Of a DNA stretch of 64,000 nt, positions 16,114 through 24,244 are shown piece by piece. The notes under the pieces were generated by a model that worked only from the letters and a program-made list of their open reading frames with translations, did not search any database and was not told the origin of the DNA. The DNA is from Reyranellaceae bacterium (GTDB lineage Bacteria > Pseudomonadota > Alphaproteobacteria > Reyranellales > Reyranellaceae). Position 1 is the first letter of the stretch. Every line of letters starts with the position of its first letter. The DNA is taken from the NCBI GenBank assembly GCA_022844045.1, contig JALHMM010000004.1, positions 1 to 64,000 of the forward strand, in the 5' to 3' direction. The translations under genes were made by a program, and so were the position numbers.

Positions 16114-17303
16114 CAGCCCACCTGCAGCAGCAGGCCCTTGAGATAGGCGGTCTCGGGCAGGCCGGGATGCACGGGATGATCCATGCCGGCGCCGGTCGAG
16201 CGCAGGATGCGCGCCTCGCGCTTGGCATCGTGCAGACCGCGGCGCACCTGCTCGGCGAAGTCCTGATGCGACATCAGGTGCGAGCAGGAGGCGATGAACA
16301 ACAGACCTTGCGGCGCCACCAATGTCGCGGCCTGCCGCGCCAACTTGCGATAGCCCTGCGCGCCGGCCTTGATGTCCTTGCGGCTCTTCACGAAGGCCGG
16401 CGGGTCGGCGATGACGATGTCGAAGCGCTCGCCCTTAGAAGCCAGCCGGTCGAGCTCGTCGAACACGTCGGCCTTGCGGGTCTCGACGCGCGAGTCGACC
16501 TGGTTCAACGTCGCCGCTTGACGCGCCAGCTCCAGCGCCGGTGCCGAGCTGTCGATCAGGACGGCCTGCGCGGCGCCCTCGACGGCGGCCAGCACGCCAA
16601 AGCCGCCGGCATAGCAGTACGCGTCGAGCACACGTGCACCCTGCGCGTAGTGCGCCACCATCGCGCGGTTGTCGCGCTGGTCGAAGAACCAGCCGGTCTT
16701 CTGCCCGCCGGCCGGATCGCAGACGAAGCGCGCGCCGTTCTCGACCACGTCGATCGGCCCGGCGATCTCGCCCTTGGCGACCTTCGTCTCCAGCGGCAGG
16801 CCCTCGAAGCCGCGCGTCGGCGAATCGTTCTTCAGCAGGATCGCCGAGGGTGTGAGCACCGAGTCGAGCGCCGCGATCAGCGCATCGGTCAGCGCTTCCC
16901 AGCCCGCCGTGTTGAGCTGGGCCACGACGACATCGCCATAGCGGTCGACGATCAGGCCGGGCAGCCCGTCGGCCTCGGCATGCACCAGGCGATAGTGCGG
17001 CACGCCGGCGTAGAGGCGCGTGCGCAGGGCCAGCGCCGCGGCCAGGCGCTCCTCGATCAGCGCCTGGTCGATCTTCGCCTCGGCGTCGCGGCTGAACAGG
17101 CGCGCGGCGATCAACGAATGAGGGTTGAAGGTGCCGACGCCCAGCGCATCGCCGCCGGCGGCGCGCACGATCACCGGTGAGCCCGGCTGGATCGCCTTGG
17201 TCTCGGGATTCATCAGCACTTCGTTGGAGAAGGCCCAGGGATGGCCATGGCGCAGCCGCCGGTCCTCGCCGGCGCGCAGGATCACACTGGGGTATTTGGC
17301 CAT
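16113..17303 (-). CDS. rlmI: class I rRNA large-subunit methyltransferase (RlmI family)
   Basis: SAM-dependent m5C methyltransferase; RlmI modifies C1962 of 23S rRNA in E. coli. The 396 aa match the family. Visible are an N-terminal PUA-like domain (RRLRHGHPWAFSNEV, GDALGVGTFNPHS), the RlmI-type linker DGLPGLIVDRYGDVVVAQ, QKTGWFFDQRDNR, SAM motif I VLDAYCYAGGFGV, motif IV IADPPAFVKSRK and the catalytic-Cys region IASCSHLMSH. The ATG at 17303 gives the standard MAKYPSVIL N-terminus. It is followed without a gap by the MFS gene, an unrelated function. Confidence 0.93.
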   Translation of the reverse strand: MAKYPSVILRAGEDRRLRHGHPWAFSNEVLMNPETKAIQPGSPVIVRAAGGDALGVGTFNPHSLIAARLFSRDAEAKIDQALIEERLAAALALRTRLYAGVPHYRLVHAEADGLPGLIVDRYGDVVVAQLNTAGWEALTDALIAALDSVLTPSAILLKNDSPTRGFEGLPLETKVAKGEIAGPIDVVENGARFVCDPAGGQKTGWFFDQRDNRAMVAHYAQGARVLDAYCYAGGFGVLAAVEGAAQAVLIDSSAPALELARQAATLNQVDSRVETRKADVFDELDRLASKGERFDIVIADPPAFVKSRKDIKAGAQGYRKLARQAATLVAPQGLLFIASCSHLMSHQDFAEQVRRGLHDAKREARILRSTGAGMDHPVHPGLPETAYLKGLLLQVG

Positions 17304-17367
17304 GAGACGGAGCTCCGCGAACGCGGCCCTCCCCTAGCACGGTTGCGGCTGTAAAGAAGGCGAAACA

Positions 17368-19104
17368 TCAGTCGCCCCGCGCCACACCGTCGCGCCTGGG
17401 GTCAGCGCCGCCTTCGTAGGTCACCGTGCCATCGGCCGCGCGACGGGCGCGAATGCCGTGCAGGCCACCCTGATGCGGCGCGACATCGACCGTATGACCC
17501 AGCGCCTTCAGGGCCTCGGCCAGTTGCTTCGCCTGCTCGTCATTGGCCCGGCCCTCGATCTCGGTGGCGCCGCCGCGATTGAGCACGCGGCGCGCGGCGA
17601 TCGCGTCCTGCAAGGGCAGGTCGCGCAGCAGGGCGCCCCAGGTCGCCTGCAGCACGTCGCCGATGATGCGCGAGCCGCCGGCCGAGCCGATCGCCAGCAC
17701 GAAGCGGCCGTCACGATCGGTGACGATCAAGGGCGACATCGAGGATCGCGGCCGCTTGCCGGGCTGCACGCGGTTGGCCACCGGCCGATCGTTGACCACC
17801 GGCACCGAGGCGAAATCGGTCAGCTCGTTGTTGAGCAGGAAGCCGCCGACCATGCGCCGCGCGCCGAACGCGGTCTCGATGGTCGTGGTGAATGACACCG
17901 CGTTGCCGTCGCGATCGACGATGGACATGTGGCTGGTGCCACCCTCGGGCTTGGCCGGTGTCGAGGCCGGCGCGGGCAGCGGCGCACCCGGCGGCTGGCC
18001 GGCCGTCACGCGCCCCATCACGCGCTCGTCGCTCAGCGCACTGCCGCGTTTAGCGAGATAGGCGCCATCGAGCAGGCCATCGACCGGGACAGGCACGAAC
18101 CCCGGATCGCCGAGGAAGCGTTCGCGATCGGCGAAGGCCAGCCGGCTGGCCTCGGCGATACGATGCGCATCGCCGGCCACGCCGGGCGGCACCGGCGCGC
18201 GGTCGAGCAGCGGCAGGGTCTGCAGGATCGCGAGTGGGCCAGAGGATGGCGGGCCCATGCCGCAGATGATCCAGTCCCGGAGCGCGCGGCACAGCGGGGC
18301 GCGTTGCAGCGCGCGATAGTCGGCAAGGTCCGCGGCGCTCATGCGGCCCGGCCGCGGCTCGCGCGCCACCGCCGCCACGATCGCGTCGGCCAGCGGACCG
18401 CTGTGCAGCACCTCGGCGCCGCGCTCGGCGATCAGGCGCATGGTCTCGGCCAGATCGGGATTGCGGATGGTGTCGCCGATCTTCTTTGGCGAGCCGTCGT
18501 CGTTGAAGTAGACCGCGCGCGCCCGGGGATCGTTCTGCAGCCCACGCTCGCCCGCCAAGGCCCGACCCAGGCGCGGCGGCACCACGAAGCCGTCGGCGGC
18601 CAGCTTGATCGCCGGCGCGAACAGATCGCGCCAGGGCAGCTTGCCGTGACGGCGATGGGTTTCCTCCAGCATGCGCACGACGCCGGGCACGCCAATCGAC
18701 AGGCCGGACGCCACCGCCAGCGGGAACGGCAGCGGAATGTTGTAGATATCGAGGAATAACGTCTCGGTCGCGGCCGCTGGCGCCGTCTCGCGGCCATCCC
18801 ACGACGTGACGCGGCGCGAGCGGGCATCGTAGTGCAGCAGGAAACCGCCGCCGCCGATGCCCGAGGCCTGCGGCTCGACCACGCCCAGCACCATCTGCGT
18901 GGCGATCGCCGCATCGACCGCCGAGCCGCCCCTGCGCAGCATCTCCAGCCCGGCTTCGACGGCCATCGGATTGGCCGCCGCCACCATGTGTGTCTTCGCC
19001 GTGGTGCCGGGCTCGCGCGCCGCGACGGGCCAGGCGATCAGGAGCGCGACCGCGAGGATCACGCGGGTGACGGTCTTGTCGAACATCGCCATAGCCTGCG
19101 CCAT
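17368..19104 (-). CDS. ggt: gamma-glutamyltransferase
   Basis: Periplasmic N-terminal-nucleophile hydrolase that cleaves the gamma-glutamyl bond of glutathione and related compounds. The 578 aa include a signal peptide (VILAVALLIAWPVAAR), the large subunit with MVAAANPMAVEAGLEML and ASGIGGGGFLLHYD, and the autoprocessing site before Thr390 in EGGTSHMSIVDRDGNAVS, which becomes the nucleophile of the small subunit. The small subunit shows RPRSSMSPLIV and GSAGGSRII. Three Met codons at 19104, 19092 and 19086 are possible starts; all leave the signal peptide intact. It is divergent from a P1 peptidase gene across only about 34 bp. Confidence 0.94.
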   Translation of the reverse strand: MAQAMAMFDKTVTRVILAVALLIAWPVAAREPGTTAKTHMVAAANPMAVEAGLEMLRRGGSAVDAAIATQMVLGVVEPQASGIGGGGFLLHYDARSRRVTSWDGRETAPAAATETLFLDIYNIPLPFPLAVASGLSIGVPGVVRMLEETHRRHGKLPWRDLFAPAIKLAADGFVVPPRLGRALAGERGLQNDPRARAVYFNDDGSPKKIGDTIRNPDLAETMRLIAERGAEVLHSGPLADAIVAAVAREPRPGRMSAADLADYRALQRAPLCRALRDWIICGMGPPSSGPLAILQTLPLLDRAPVPPGVAGDAHRIAEASRLAFADRERFLGDPGFVPVPVDGLLDGAYLAKRGSALSDERVMGRVTAGQPPGAPLPAPASTPAKPEGGTSHMSIVDRDGNAVSFTTTIETAFGARRMVGGFLLNNELTDFASVPVVNDRPVANRVQPGKRPRSSMSPLIVTDRDGRFVLAIGSAGGSRIIGDVLQATWGALLRDLPLQDAIAARRVLNRGGATEIEGRANDEQAKQLAEALKALGHTVDVAPHQGGLHGIRARRAADGTVTYEGGADPRRDGVARGD

Positions 19105-19134
19105 GGACGCTCGCGACGCCAGCGGCTAGCGTCC
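19105..19134. promoter_or_regulatory. inverted repeat between divergent ggt and P1 peptidase genes
   Basis: GGACGCT (19105-19111) and AGCGTCC (19128-19134) are perfect arms 16 nt apart, filling the gap between the two start codons. It could be a shared operator or an mRNA hairpin; no promoter boxes are obvious. Confidence 0.35.
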
Positions 19135-19138
19135 AGCG

Positions 19139-20164
19139 ATGATCCGCCCGGGCCCGCGCAATCTGATCACCGACGTCGACGGCATCCTCGTCGGCAACGC
19201 CGAGGATCCCGCGGTGCGCAGCGGCACGACGGTGGTGCTGGCCGAGCAGGCCTGTGCCGCCTCGGTCGACGTGCGCGGCGGCGCGCCGGGTACGCGCGAC
19301 ACCGACCTGCTCGATCCGACCTGCCGCGTGCAGGCGATCGACGCGGTGTTCCTGTCCGGCGGCTCGGCCTTCGGTCTCTCGGCCGGCGACGGCGTGATGA
19401 AGTGGCTGCGCGAGCGCGGGCGCGGCGTGCCGGTGGGCTCGACCAATGTGCCGATCACGCCAGGCGCGATCCTCTTCGACCTGCTCAATGGCGGCGACAA
19501 GGATTGGGACTGGCCGCCCTATCGCGAGCTGGGCTACCGCGCGACCGACAATGCCGCCAAGACCTTCACGCTGGGCAATGTCGGCGCCGGGCTGGGCGCG
19601 CGCTGCGGCCATCTCAAAGGCGGGCTGGGCAGCGCCTCGGCGGTCGATCCGTCGACCGGCATCCAGGTCGGCGCCCTCGTCGCGGTCAACGCCGTGGGCT
19701 TCGCCACCATGGGCGAGCTGCCGCATTTCTGGGCCTGGGCGCTGGAACAGGACGGCGAGTTCGGCGGCCTGCCGCCGCCGCCCCGCGGGCTGAACCTGGC
19801 CGTCTCGCACACCCGCCAGCTGCTCGACCATGGCGCCGCAGCGCTGGCGGCTCAGCCGCTCGCCAATACCACCATCGCCGTGGTGGCGACCAACGCGCGG
19901 CTCGACAAAGCGTGGTGCCAGCGCCTGGCGATCATGGCCCAGGACGGGCTGGCCCGCGCGCTGCGCCCGGTGCACACGCCGGCCGACGGCGACGCGGTCT
20001 TCGCCATGGCCACCGGCCGCGTGGCCGTCGCCGACGACCCGATCGCGCGGGCTGAATTGGGCACACTGGCGGCCGATTGCCTGGCCCGCGCCGTGGCGCG
20101 CGGTGTTTACAGTGCCGCGACATTGGGCGGCGTGAGGGCCTGGAAGGACGCGTACGGCCGCTGA
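19139..20164 (+). CDS. P1 (DmpA/BapA-like) self-processing aminopeptidase
   Basis: Family P1 peptidases split autocatalytically into two chains and release N-terminal residues, some of them beta-amino acids. The 341 aa contain the family start NLITDVDGILVGNA, SVDVRGGAPGTRDTD, FLSGGSAFGLSAGDGV, GLGARCGHLKGGLGSAS and the predicted cleavage/nucleophile region LANTTIAVVATNA, where a Thr replaces the Ser of DmpA, as in other members. No signal peptide is seen, so the enzyme is probably cytosolic. Pairing with gamma-glutamyltransferase points to peptide or amino-acid scavenging. The ATG at 19139 lies just after an inverted repeat. Confidence 0.9.
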   Translation: MIRPGPRNLITDVDGILVGNAEDPAVRSGTTVVLAEQACAASVDVRGGAPGTRDTDLLDPTCRVQAIDAVFLSGGSAFGLSAGDGVMKWLRERGRGVPVGSTNVPITPGAILFDLLNGGDKDWDWPPYRELGYRATDNAAKTFTLGNVGAGLGARCGHLKGGLGSASAVDPSTGIQVGALVAVNAVGFATMGELPHFWAWALEQDGEFGGLPPPPRGLNLAVSHTRQLLDHGAAALAAQPLANTTIAVVATNARLDKAWCQRLAIMAQDGLARALRPVHTPADGDAVFAMATGRVAVADDPIARAELGTLAADCLARAVARGVYSAATLGGVRAWKDAYGR

Positions 20165-20213
20165 CGGGCAATCTCTGGATTGCTATGGTCGGCGCCCATC
20201 GATGGAGGGATCT

Positions 20214-21725
20214 ATGACCGCTGTAACCCGGCGCCAGCTTGCCGGCCTGATGGGTGGCGCCAGCGCCGCGGCCATGCTCGCCAAAGGCGCCTGGGCGCAA
20301 TCGCCGGCGCGTGCCAAGGATGGTGGGCTTGTGCTCGGCATGTCGCTCGAGCCGCCGGTGCTCGACCCCAACCTCAACGCCGCCGCGGCGGTCCGCGAGG
20401 TTACCTACCTCAACATCTACGAGAGCCTTGGCCGCATCGACTCCAAGGGCAATGTCGGGCCGGGCCTGGCGAGCAGTTGGAAGGTGTCGGAGGACGGCAC
20501 CGAGTACGTCTTCACCTTGCGGCCGGGCCTGAAGTATCACGACGGCGAGCCCTGCGATTCCGCCGACGTGAAATTCACGCTCGACCGGCTGTCGGCCCCC
20601 AACGCCACGGCGCCGGCGAAGTCGCTCTACGCCAGCATCGCCTCGGTCGAGGCGCCCAACGCCACCACGGTGCGGGTCAAGCTGAAGAACCCCGACTCGT
20701 TCTTCGTCTACAACATCGCGCTCGGCGACGCGGCGATCATGGGCCGCAAGAGCGCCGAGACCAACGGCACCAAGCCGGTCGGCACCGGTCCGTTCATGTT
20801 CAAGGAGCGCAAGGAAGGCGATTCGATCACGCTGGTGAAGTGGCCAGGCTACCGGGACGCCGCTTCGATCAAGCTCAACACCGTGGTCTTCAAGGTGACC
20901 AAGGATCCGGCGGCGCAGGTCAATGCGTTGCTCGCCGGCGACATCGATGCCTTCGGCGGCTTCCAGGCGCCGGAGCTGGTCAACCGCGTGCGCGCCGACG
21001 GACGATTTGCGGTCGTGATTGGGTCCACCGAGGGCGAGACCATCCTTGCCACCAACAACGGCAAGGCGCCGATGAACGATCTGCGCGTGCGCCAGGCGAT
21101 CGCCCACGCCATCGACCGCGAGGAGCTGGTCGCCGGCGAGAACGGCTTCGCCATCCCGATCGGCTCGCACTGCGCGCCGCATAATCCGGCCTATGTCGAT
21201 CTGACCAAGACCTATCCGCTCGATCTCGCCAAGGCGAAGAAGCTCTTGGCCGATGCCGGCCATCCCAACGGCTTCAGCGCCAGCCTCAAGCTGCCGCCGG
21301 TGGGCTACGCGCAGCGCTCGGGCGAGATCATCGCCGCCCAGCTCGGCAAGATCGGCATCAAGCTCAGCATCACCCAGCTGCAATGGCCGCAATGGCTGAG
21401 CGAGGTGTTCCGCGAGCGCAATTACGACTTCACCATCGTCGCCCACACCGAGGCCAACGACCTCGACCGCTACGCGCGCGAAGGCTACTACTGGAACTAC
21501 AATTCCCAGGCCTTCCGCGACAACTGGAACGCCGTGGTGCGCGAGACCGATCCGGCGCGCCGCCTGCCGCTGCTGCAGAAGGCGCAGAAGATCATCGCCG
21601 ACGACGCGGTCAACGGCTTCCTGTTCCAGCTCGGCAAGATCGGCGTGTGGAACAAGAACCTTGTCGGCATGTGGGAGAATTCCCCGACGCCGGCTGTCGA
21701 TCTGTCGGCCGTGTCCTGGAAGTGA
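20214..21725 (+). CDS. peptide/nickel-type ABC transporter substrate-binding protein (family 5)
   Basis: Periplasmic solute-binding protein of 503 aa. The N-terminus VTRRQLAGLMGGASAAAML is a Tat-like signal (Arg-Arg, hydrophobic stretch, AWA-Q cleavage). Family 5 features follow: LGMSLEPPVLDPNLNAAA, YESLGRID, LRPGLKYHDGEPCDSADVK, PVGTGPFMFKE and LRVRQAIAHAIDREELV. The family carries di- or oligopeptides, nickel or glycosidic ligands; this one cannot be narrowed down. The ATG at 20214 is preceded by GGAGGGA; an ATG at 20202 lies on top of that ribosome-binding site and is not used. Two permease genes follow after a palindromic repeat. Confidence 0.93.
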   Translation: MTAVTRRQLAGLMGGASAAAMLAKGAWAQSPARAKDGGLVLGMSLEPPVLDPNLNAAAAVREVTYLNIYESLGRIDSKGNVGPGLASSWKVSEDGTEYVFTLRPGLKYHDGEPCDSADVKFTLDRLSAPNATAPAKSLYASIASVEAPNATTVRVKLKNPDSFFVYNIALGDAAIMGRKSAETNGTKPVGTGPFMFKERKEGDSITLVKWPGYRDAASIKLNTVVFKVTKDPAAQVNALLAGDIDAFGGFQAPELVNRVRADGRFAVVIGSTEGETILATNNGKAPMNDLRVRQAIAHAIDREELVAGENGFAIPIGSHCAPHNPAYVDLTKTYPLDLAKAKKLLADAGHPNGFSASLKLPPVGYAQRSGEIIAAQLGKIGIKLSITQLQWPQWLSEVFRERNYDFTIVAHTEANDLDRYAREGYYWNYNSQAFRDNWNAVVRETDPARRLPLLQKAQKIIADDAVNGFLFQLGKIGVWNKNLVGMWENSPTPAVDLSAVSWK

Positions 21726-21737
21726 GGCAGTTTGCTT

Positions 21738-21880
21738 ACCTTCCCCCGCTGGCGGGGGAAGGTGGCGCGCAGCGCCGGATGGGGGTGGTTGGTGCGACAA
21801 CTCCCACCGACGTGACTGATCGCAATACCGGCACCCCCATCCGCCCTTCGGGCACCTTCCCCCGCAAAGCGGGGGAAGGT
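21738..21880. repeat. nested palindromic repeat element (REP/MITE-like) inside the ABC operon
   Basis: Two hairpins with identical 12-bp arms, ACCTTCCCCCGC/GCGGGGGAAGGT (21738-21749 with 21752-21763, and 21854-21865 with 21869-21880), are themselves flanked inside by CGGATGGGGGT (21776-21786) and its complement ACCCCCATCCG (21833-21843). The whole 143-bp unit is thus an imperfect large palindrome. Its last arm supplies the purine-rich stretch just before the permease ATG at 21891. Confidence 0.85.
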
Positions 21881-21890
21881 AACGGCGACC

Positions 21891-22838
21891 ATGCTTGAAT
21901 TCCTCGCGCGGCGTCTGGCGGCGGCACTGGTCACGCTGGTGCTCGCCAGTGTCGTCATCTTCGTCGTGCTCGAGGTGCTGCCGGGCGATCCCGCCGAGGT
22001 GATGCTCGGCACCGAGGCGCGGCCAGACACGCTCGCCGCGTTGCGCGCCAAGTTCGGTTTCGATCGGCCGCCGGTGGAACGTTACTTCTCGTGGATCGCC
22101 GGGCTGGTGGTCTTCGAGCTCGGCAACAGCCACGCCTATGGCACGGCGGTGGCCAAGCTGATCGCCGACCGCATCGTCGTCACCCTGCCGTTGGGCATCA
22201 TGGCGCTGACCTGGGCGACCCTGGTGGCGATTCCGCTGGGCGTCTTCGCCGCCTGGAAGCGCGGCACGCCGGCCGACTGGGCGGTGATGGGTTTCGGTCA
22301 GCTCGGCATCTCGATCCCCAATTTCTGGTTCGGCATCCTTCTGGTGCTGTTCTTCGCCGTCAGCCTCAAATGGCTGCCGGCCGGCGGCTTTCCCGGCTGG
22401 CGCACCGATCCGCTCCAATCGCTGCGCTCGCTGATCCTGCCGGCGCTGGCGCTCAGCCTGTCGGAGATCGCCATTCTCGCGCGCATCACCCGCTCCTCGA
22501 TGCTCGACACCTTGCGCGAGGACTATGTGCGCACGGCCCGGGCCAAGGGCGTGCCCGAGCGCGCCGTGCTGATGAAGCACGCCCTGCGCAACGCGCTGAT
22601 CCCGATCGTCACCGTCGCCGGCCTGCTGGCCGGCTTCCTGATCGCCGGCGCGATCATCGTCGAGACCGTCTTCCGCCTGCCCGGCGTCGGCCAGCTGGTC
22701 TTCGACTCGATCAACAACCGCGATCTGATCGTGATCAAGAACATCGTCATCCTGATCACCGCCTGCGTGCTGTTCGTGAACCTGATGATCGACGTCGCCT
22801 ACGCCTTCCTTGATCCCAGGCCCAAGGTGAGCGCGTGA
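21891..22838 (+). CDS. ABC transporter permease (DppB/OppB type)
   Basis: Inner-membrane permease of 315 aa with six predicted helices. It begins with the family motif RRLAAALVTLVLASVVIFVV and LPGDPAEVMLG. The ATPase-coupling EAA loop reads YVRTARAKGVPERAVLMKHA, followed by ALIPIVTVAG and the C-terminal FRLPGVGQLVFDSINNRDL. The ATG at 21891 is preceded by GGGGGAAGG, which is the 3' arm of the repeat element. The next gene overlaps it by 4 nt. It forms the channel for the binding protein encoded upstream. Confidence 0.94.
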   Translation: MLEFLARRLAAALVTLVLASVVIFVVLEVLPGDPAEVMLGTEARPDTLAALRAKFGFDRPPVERYFSWIAGLVVFELGNSHAYGTAVAKLIADRIVVTLPLGIMALTWATLVAIPLGVFAAWKRGTPADWAVMGFGQLGISIPNFWFGILLVLFFAVSLKWLPAGGFPGWRTDPLQSLRSLILPALALSLSEIAILARITRSSMLDTLREDYVRTARAKGVPERAVLMKHALRNALIPIVTVAGLLAGFLIAGAIIVETVFRLPGVGQLVFDSINNRDLIVIKNIVILITACVLFVNLMIDVAYAFLDPRPKVSA

Positions 22839-23680
22839 GGGGCTCGTTCTGGCGCCGCGCGATCCGCCATCCCGGCTTCATGCTGGGCGCGTTTCTGGTG
22901 GGCATCACTATCGCGATGGCGATCGTCTCGATCGTCTGGACGCCGCACCCCTACGACAATCTGCGCATGGCGCTGAAGCTGCGCCCGCCCTCGGACATCT
23001 ATCCGCTGGGCACCGACCATCGCGGCCGCGACCTGCTCTCGCGCATCATGGTCGGCGCCCAGACCTCGATCACCGTCGGGCTGATCGCCGTCTCCATCGG
23101 CATGACCTTGGGCGTGATGCTGGGTGCCTGGGCCGCCGCGCGGCGCGGTTGGGTCGACGAGATTCTCTCGCGTTTCAGCGACCTGGTCTTCGCCTTCCCC
23201 GCTGTGCTGATGGCGATCCTGATCACGTCAGTGTTCGGCGCCAGCGCGACCAACGCCATCCTCGCCATCGGCATCTTCAACATCCCGGTCTTCGCCCGCG
23301 TCACCCGCGGCGCGGCGCTCACCATGTGGGGCCGCGACTTCGTGCGCGCGGCCAAGGCGCTCGGCCTGGGACCGTTCGCCATCACCGTCCGCCACGTGAT
23401 CCCCAATATCGCCAGCGTGCTGATCGTGCAGGCGACCATCCAGTTCGCCGTCGCCATCCTCGCCGAGGCCGGCCTGTCCTATCTCGGCCTGGGCGCGCAG
23501 CCACCGGTGCCGTCCTGGGGCCGCATGCTCTACGACGCGCAGACCTATCTCTACGACGCGCCCGGTCTGGCGATTTATCCCGGTCTCGCCATCGCACTCA
23601 CGGTGCTGGGCCTGAACATGGTGGGTGACGGCCTGCGCGACCTGCTCGATCCACGCCTGCGGTTGATGCGGGTGGGCTGA
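22835..23680 (+). CDS. ABC transporter permease (DppC/OppC type)
   Basis: Second channel subunit, 281 aa. The GTG start at 22835 overlaps the stop of the first permease (GTGA), indicating coupled translation. Features: NPF-like start replaced by RHPGFMLGAFLVG, the conserved LGTDHRGRDLLSRIMVGAQTS, EAA loop FVRAAKALGLGPFAITVRHV and the family end EAGLSYLGLGAQPPVPSWG. No ATP-binding cassette genes follow; the next gene is an unrelated secreted protein, so the ATPases must be encoded elsewhere or shared. Confidence 0.94.
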   Translation: MRGSFWRRAIRHPGFMLGAFLVGITIAMAIVSIVWTPHPYDNLRMALKLRPPSDIYPLGTDHRGRDLLSRIMVGAQTSITVGLIAVSIGMTLGVMLGAWAAARRGWVDEILSRFSDLVFAFPAVLMAILITSVFGASATNAILAIGIFNIPVFARVTRGAALTMWGRDFVRAAKALGLGPFAITVRHVIPNIASVLIVQATIQFAVAILAEAGLSYLGLGAQPPVPSWGRMLYDAQTYLYDAPGLAIYPGLAIALTVLGLNMVGDGLRDLLDPRLRLMRVG

Positions 23681-23805
23681 CTGGAAACACCGGCGCTCCC
23701 AGCCCCAGATCATTGAACCGCCACCTCATTCTCGGTCTCGGCACAAAGTACGGAACCTGCCGCCAACCCTCGAAGTTACCTTCCTGACAACCCAGGAGGT
23801 CACTG

Positions 23806-24168
23806 ATGAGCCTGCGTCCCCTCGCCGTCGCCGCGCCGCTGCTCTGCCTCATACCTGGGATCTCCGGCGCCCAGCAGATCTCGCTCGCGACGGCTGTCGG
23901 TCCGCTCTACGACGACGTCGCGAATTGCCTAGTGAAGGAGATGGAGCCGCGCGCGCTCGCGGCGCCCGTCGTGCGGCCGCCGCCCACCAACCGGGCTGAA
24001 GTGCATCTGTACCTGCGCGGCAGCGAGAGATTCGGCACGCCGATCGCCAGTTTTTTCGTTAGCCAGCTCGACAACGGCACGACGACGATCGCCTTTGAAG
24101 AGCGGACCGACCACCGGGGTCAGCACGCCGCGGCGGCGAAGGCCGCGGCTCAACGATGCCTCAGATAA
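23806..24168 (+). CDS. small exported protein of unknown function
   Basis: 120 aa with a signal peptide (LRPLAVAAPLLCLIPGIS, cut near GAQ). The mature part has two Cys (one in DDVANCLVKEM and one at the C-terminal QRCLR), which may form a disulfide, and no recognisable domain. The ATG at 23806 has a strong ribosome-binding site (CAGGAGGTCACTG). It stands alone between the ABC operon and a convergent TPP enzyme gene. Function is unknown. Confidence 0.7.
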   Translation: MSLRPLAVAAPLLCLIPGISGAQQISLATAVGPLYDDVANCLVKEMEPRALAAPVVRPPPTNRAEVHLYLRGSERFGTPIASFFVSQLDNGTTTIAFEERTDHRGQHAAAAKAAAQRCLR

Positions 24169-24244
24169 GGCTGGCGACCTTCATGCCCCCTTGTACCCGG
24201 CTTGCGCTTCTCGCGGGAGGGAGCGTCCTTCTGATCGCGCTGCG

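Noticed and set aside
19932-22580. Very long minus-strand open frame (over 880 codons) opposite the P1 peptidase and ABC genes
   Set aside because: It mirrors well-supported plus-strand genes; high GC suppresses stops on the opposite strand and its composition is Arg/His/Gln-rich without any domain.
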